From NCBI GenBank assembly GCA_964484465.1, contig CAZAFL010000007.1, positions 51,739 to 115,738 on the forward strand: a DNA stretch of 64,000 nucleotides, read 5' to 3'. The notes below the pieces were generated by a model, which did not search any database, was not told the DNA's origin, and saw nothing but the letters and a program-made list of their open reading frames with translations. Positions 63,801 through 64,000 of this stretch are shown in pieces. Position numbers and translations under genes: made by a program. The first letter of the stretch is position 1, and the number at the start of each line of letters is the position of its first letter. The stretch is from CAZAFL01 sp964484465 (GTDB lineage Bacteria; Bacteroidota; Ignavibacteria; UBA10030; SZUA-254).

Positions 63801-63979
63801 CGCTCTCCAGCGGTATTGGTTCCGAAGTACAAAAACCCCTTGCAATGGTCGTCATCGGTGGCCTCGTCTCGGCAACAATTCTCACATTGTTTCTCTTGCC
63901 GGTGCTTTACCTGCTGTTTCCAAGTCGGGGACCAGAAGAGGATCCTGGAGCGGTGGAGGGACATCAACATGGAATCTAA
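60878..63979 (+). CDS. Heavy-metal RND efflux pump (CzcA/CusA-like)
   Basis: 1033 residues, normal length. First membrane helix VAFVLRQKLFFLLVTLIFIV; periplasmic start RALPIEAFPDVSDLQVTVIT, with the P-I-E-A-F-P-D-V block; helix 4 contains SFGALDFGIIVDGAVIVAEN, the HME-RND proton-relay block with D, D and E. Helices near the end (AAIGFIALFGVAVLNGVVMI). Inner-membrane metal/H+ antiporter; the metal is not certain, though DFG-IVDGAV resembles Co/Zn/Cd or Cu/Ag classes. Confidence 0.92.
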   Translation: MIRKAVAFVLRQKLFFLLVTLIFIVAGIACFRALPIEAFPDVSDLQVTVITLYPGQAAEEVERQVTIPLEISLSGIPNAVRLFAHTQFGLSYLIITFDDGTDAYFARQQVMERLRTVELPEGIDPQLGPLSTPIGEIYRYRVRGEGHSLMDLRSAQDWIVSRQLRMVPGVAEVVSRGGFIKQYLVELDLIKTRAYGVTVQEIFDALHQGNSNTGGSYIDRGSQQYLIRSLGMMRSIEDVENTVVAAKNGTPIRIRDLATVSFGGMPRQGLTAIDDEPESVVGIVAMRKGANPTEVLQAIKQRVEVLNQSILPKGITVEPFYDRQWLIDTTLHTVFHNLLLGALLVAVVLYLFLGDLRLAGIVTLIIPLALLATSIGLRIRGISANLLSFGALDFGIIVDGAVIVAENIYRRLSAKRELQSPDSLRDAILEATSQVGRPTFFSMLIIIVAHIPIFTLQRQEGRIFEPMAYTIVSALMGSLLFSLILIPLLSYLLLKKGVREHDTIIVRLLKRIYRPALAVAFRYRRTVLLLSCGIFVATLFLVPKLGTEFLPELNEGNIWINVMLDPSISLSESQRISGQLRKILHQFPEVNLVYSQMGRPEDGTDPKGVNMLEFLVDLKPVEQWRVHSKRELISEMDNTLKTIPGLKYSFSQYIRDNILESISQIDGQIVIKIFGQDLTTLQEKAAEILHDVSDVKGVSYAAIDRAGAIPQLQIHIDRIKAARYGLKISDIQDAIEMGLRGKAAGDVWEGESHFDLVVRLREEQRRDIGAIRNLMLENSTGQQIPLQEVAEINVQDGSVNIAREDGSRLVAISVFIQGRDMGSVVADMQERVKKISLPSGYYTAWGGEFENQQRAMRRLGIIVPVTIFLIFLLLFDTFKSVKNAVLILLNVPFALIGGVLALYLTDIPLSVSAAIGFIALFGVAVLNGVVMISYFNQLRATGMTVQQSVFEGSVTRLRSISMTAVLAILGFLPIALSSGIGSEVQKPLAMVVIGGLVSATILTLFLLPVLYLLFPSRGPEEDPGAVEGHQHGI

Positions 63980-64000
63980 GGAAAATCTGATACCAAATCG
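63969..64000 (+). CDS. Start of next gene, overlapping the RND stop (partial)
   Basis: ATG at 63969 opens MESKENLIPN and runs off the window. It overlaps the RND stop by 11 bases, as expected in a coupled efflux operon. Too little to identify. Confidence 0.4.
   Translation, partial: MESKENLIPN

Overview
The window looks like a piece of a bacterial chromosome from the Bacteroidota/Chlorobiota side of the tree, most likely an Ignavibacteria- or Kapabacteria-like lineage. The best evidence is the secreted protein at 54959-56620, whose C-terminus has the YPNPFNP-type type IX secretion (T9SS) sorting domain typical of that group. Many genes carry a clear Shine-Dalgarno sequence. Ten Ns at 52048-52057 mark an assembly gap. 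No tRNA, rRNA, CRISPR array or integrase was seen. Most of the window is accessory DNA.

Layout. 1-5726 (minus): the front of a large uncharacterised protein, a patch of gene debris (broken XRE regulator, twice-frameshifted redoxin, LuxR-type HTH fragment) and a secreted von Willebrand D-domain protein. 5727-7408: a SLOG-like Rossmann protein behind a large cruciform-forming element. 7409-14076 (plus): at least five co-directional single-gene cassettes separated by imperfect inverted repeats resembling integron attC sites, an array without integrase in view. Its cargo is a K+-channel-like protein, a membrane-anchored protein, a DUF6236-like protein, a DUF262/HNH (GmrSD-like) nuclease and a restriction-endonuclease-like protein. 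14133-17731: a phage-like module (Gp157, SSB-like, sigma-like) with unusual structured non-coding elements. One family has three copies with covarying stems and flanks the module; another has two copies as gene leaders; a third is a cloverleaf.

17811-22394: an ECF sigma/membrane anti-sigma pair, then a 38-residue cysteine-ended peptide gene with an ideal ribosome binding site leading two LpxL/HtrB-like acyltransferases. 22848-25595 (minus): a compact bacterial ubiquitin-like operon (HNH, single-domain Ubl, E2-like, JAB-E1 fusion, membrane protein). 26259-33873 (minus): a TPR/cold-shock-domain protein, a Lon-protease/RNase HIII fusion in an operon with a sigma-like protein, and small unknowns. 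33948-41470 (minus): a TerY-P-like signalling locus of two vWA proteins, a PP2C phosphatase and a Hanks kinase with FHA, followed by a lipoprotein, a transglutaminase-like lipoprotein and several zinc-finger proteins. 42628-49156 (minus): a phospho-signalling operon of a giant histidine-kinase-like ATPase, a receiver-fold protein and two atypical response regulators.

49233-64000: more ordinary content. A sodium/solute symporter, a DUF4407 membrane protein across the gap, a secreted hypothetical protein, the T9SS cargo protein, a STAS protein, and a heavy-metal RND efflux operon (small secreted protein, CzcC-like, CzcB/CusB-like, CzcA/CusA-like) running off the right edge. Overall the window reads as a defence/mobile-element island next to core transport genes.
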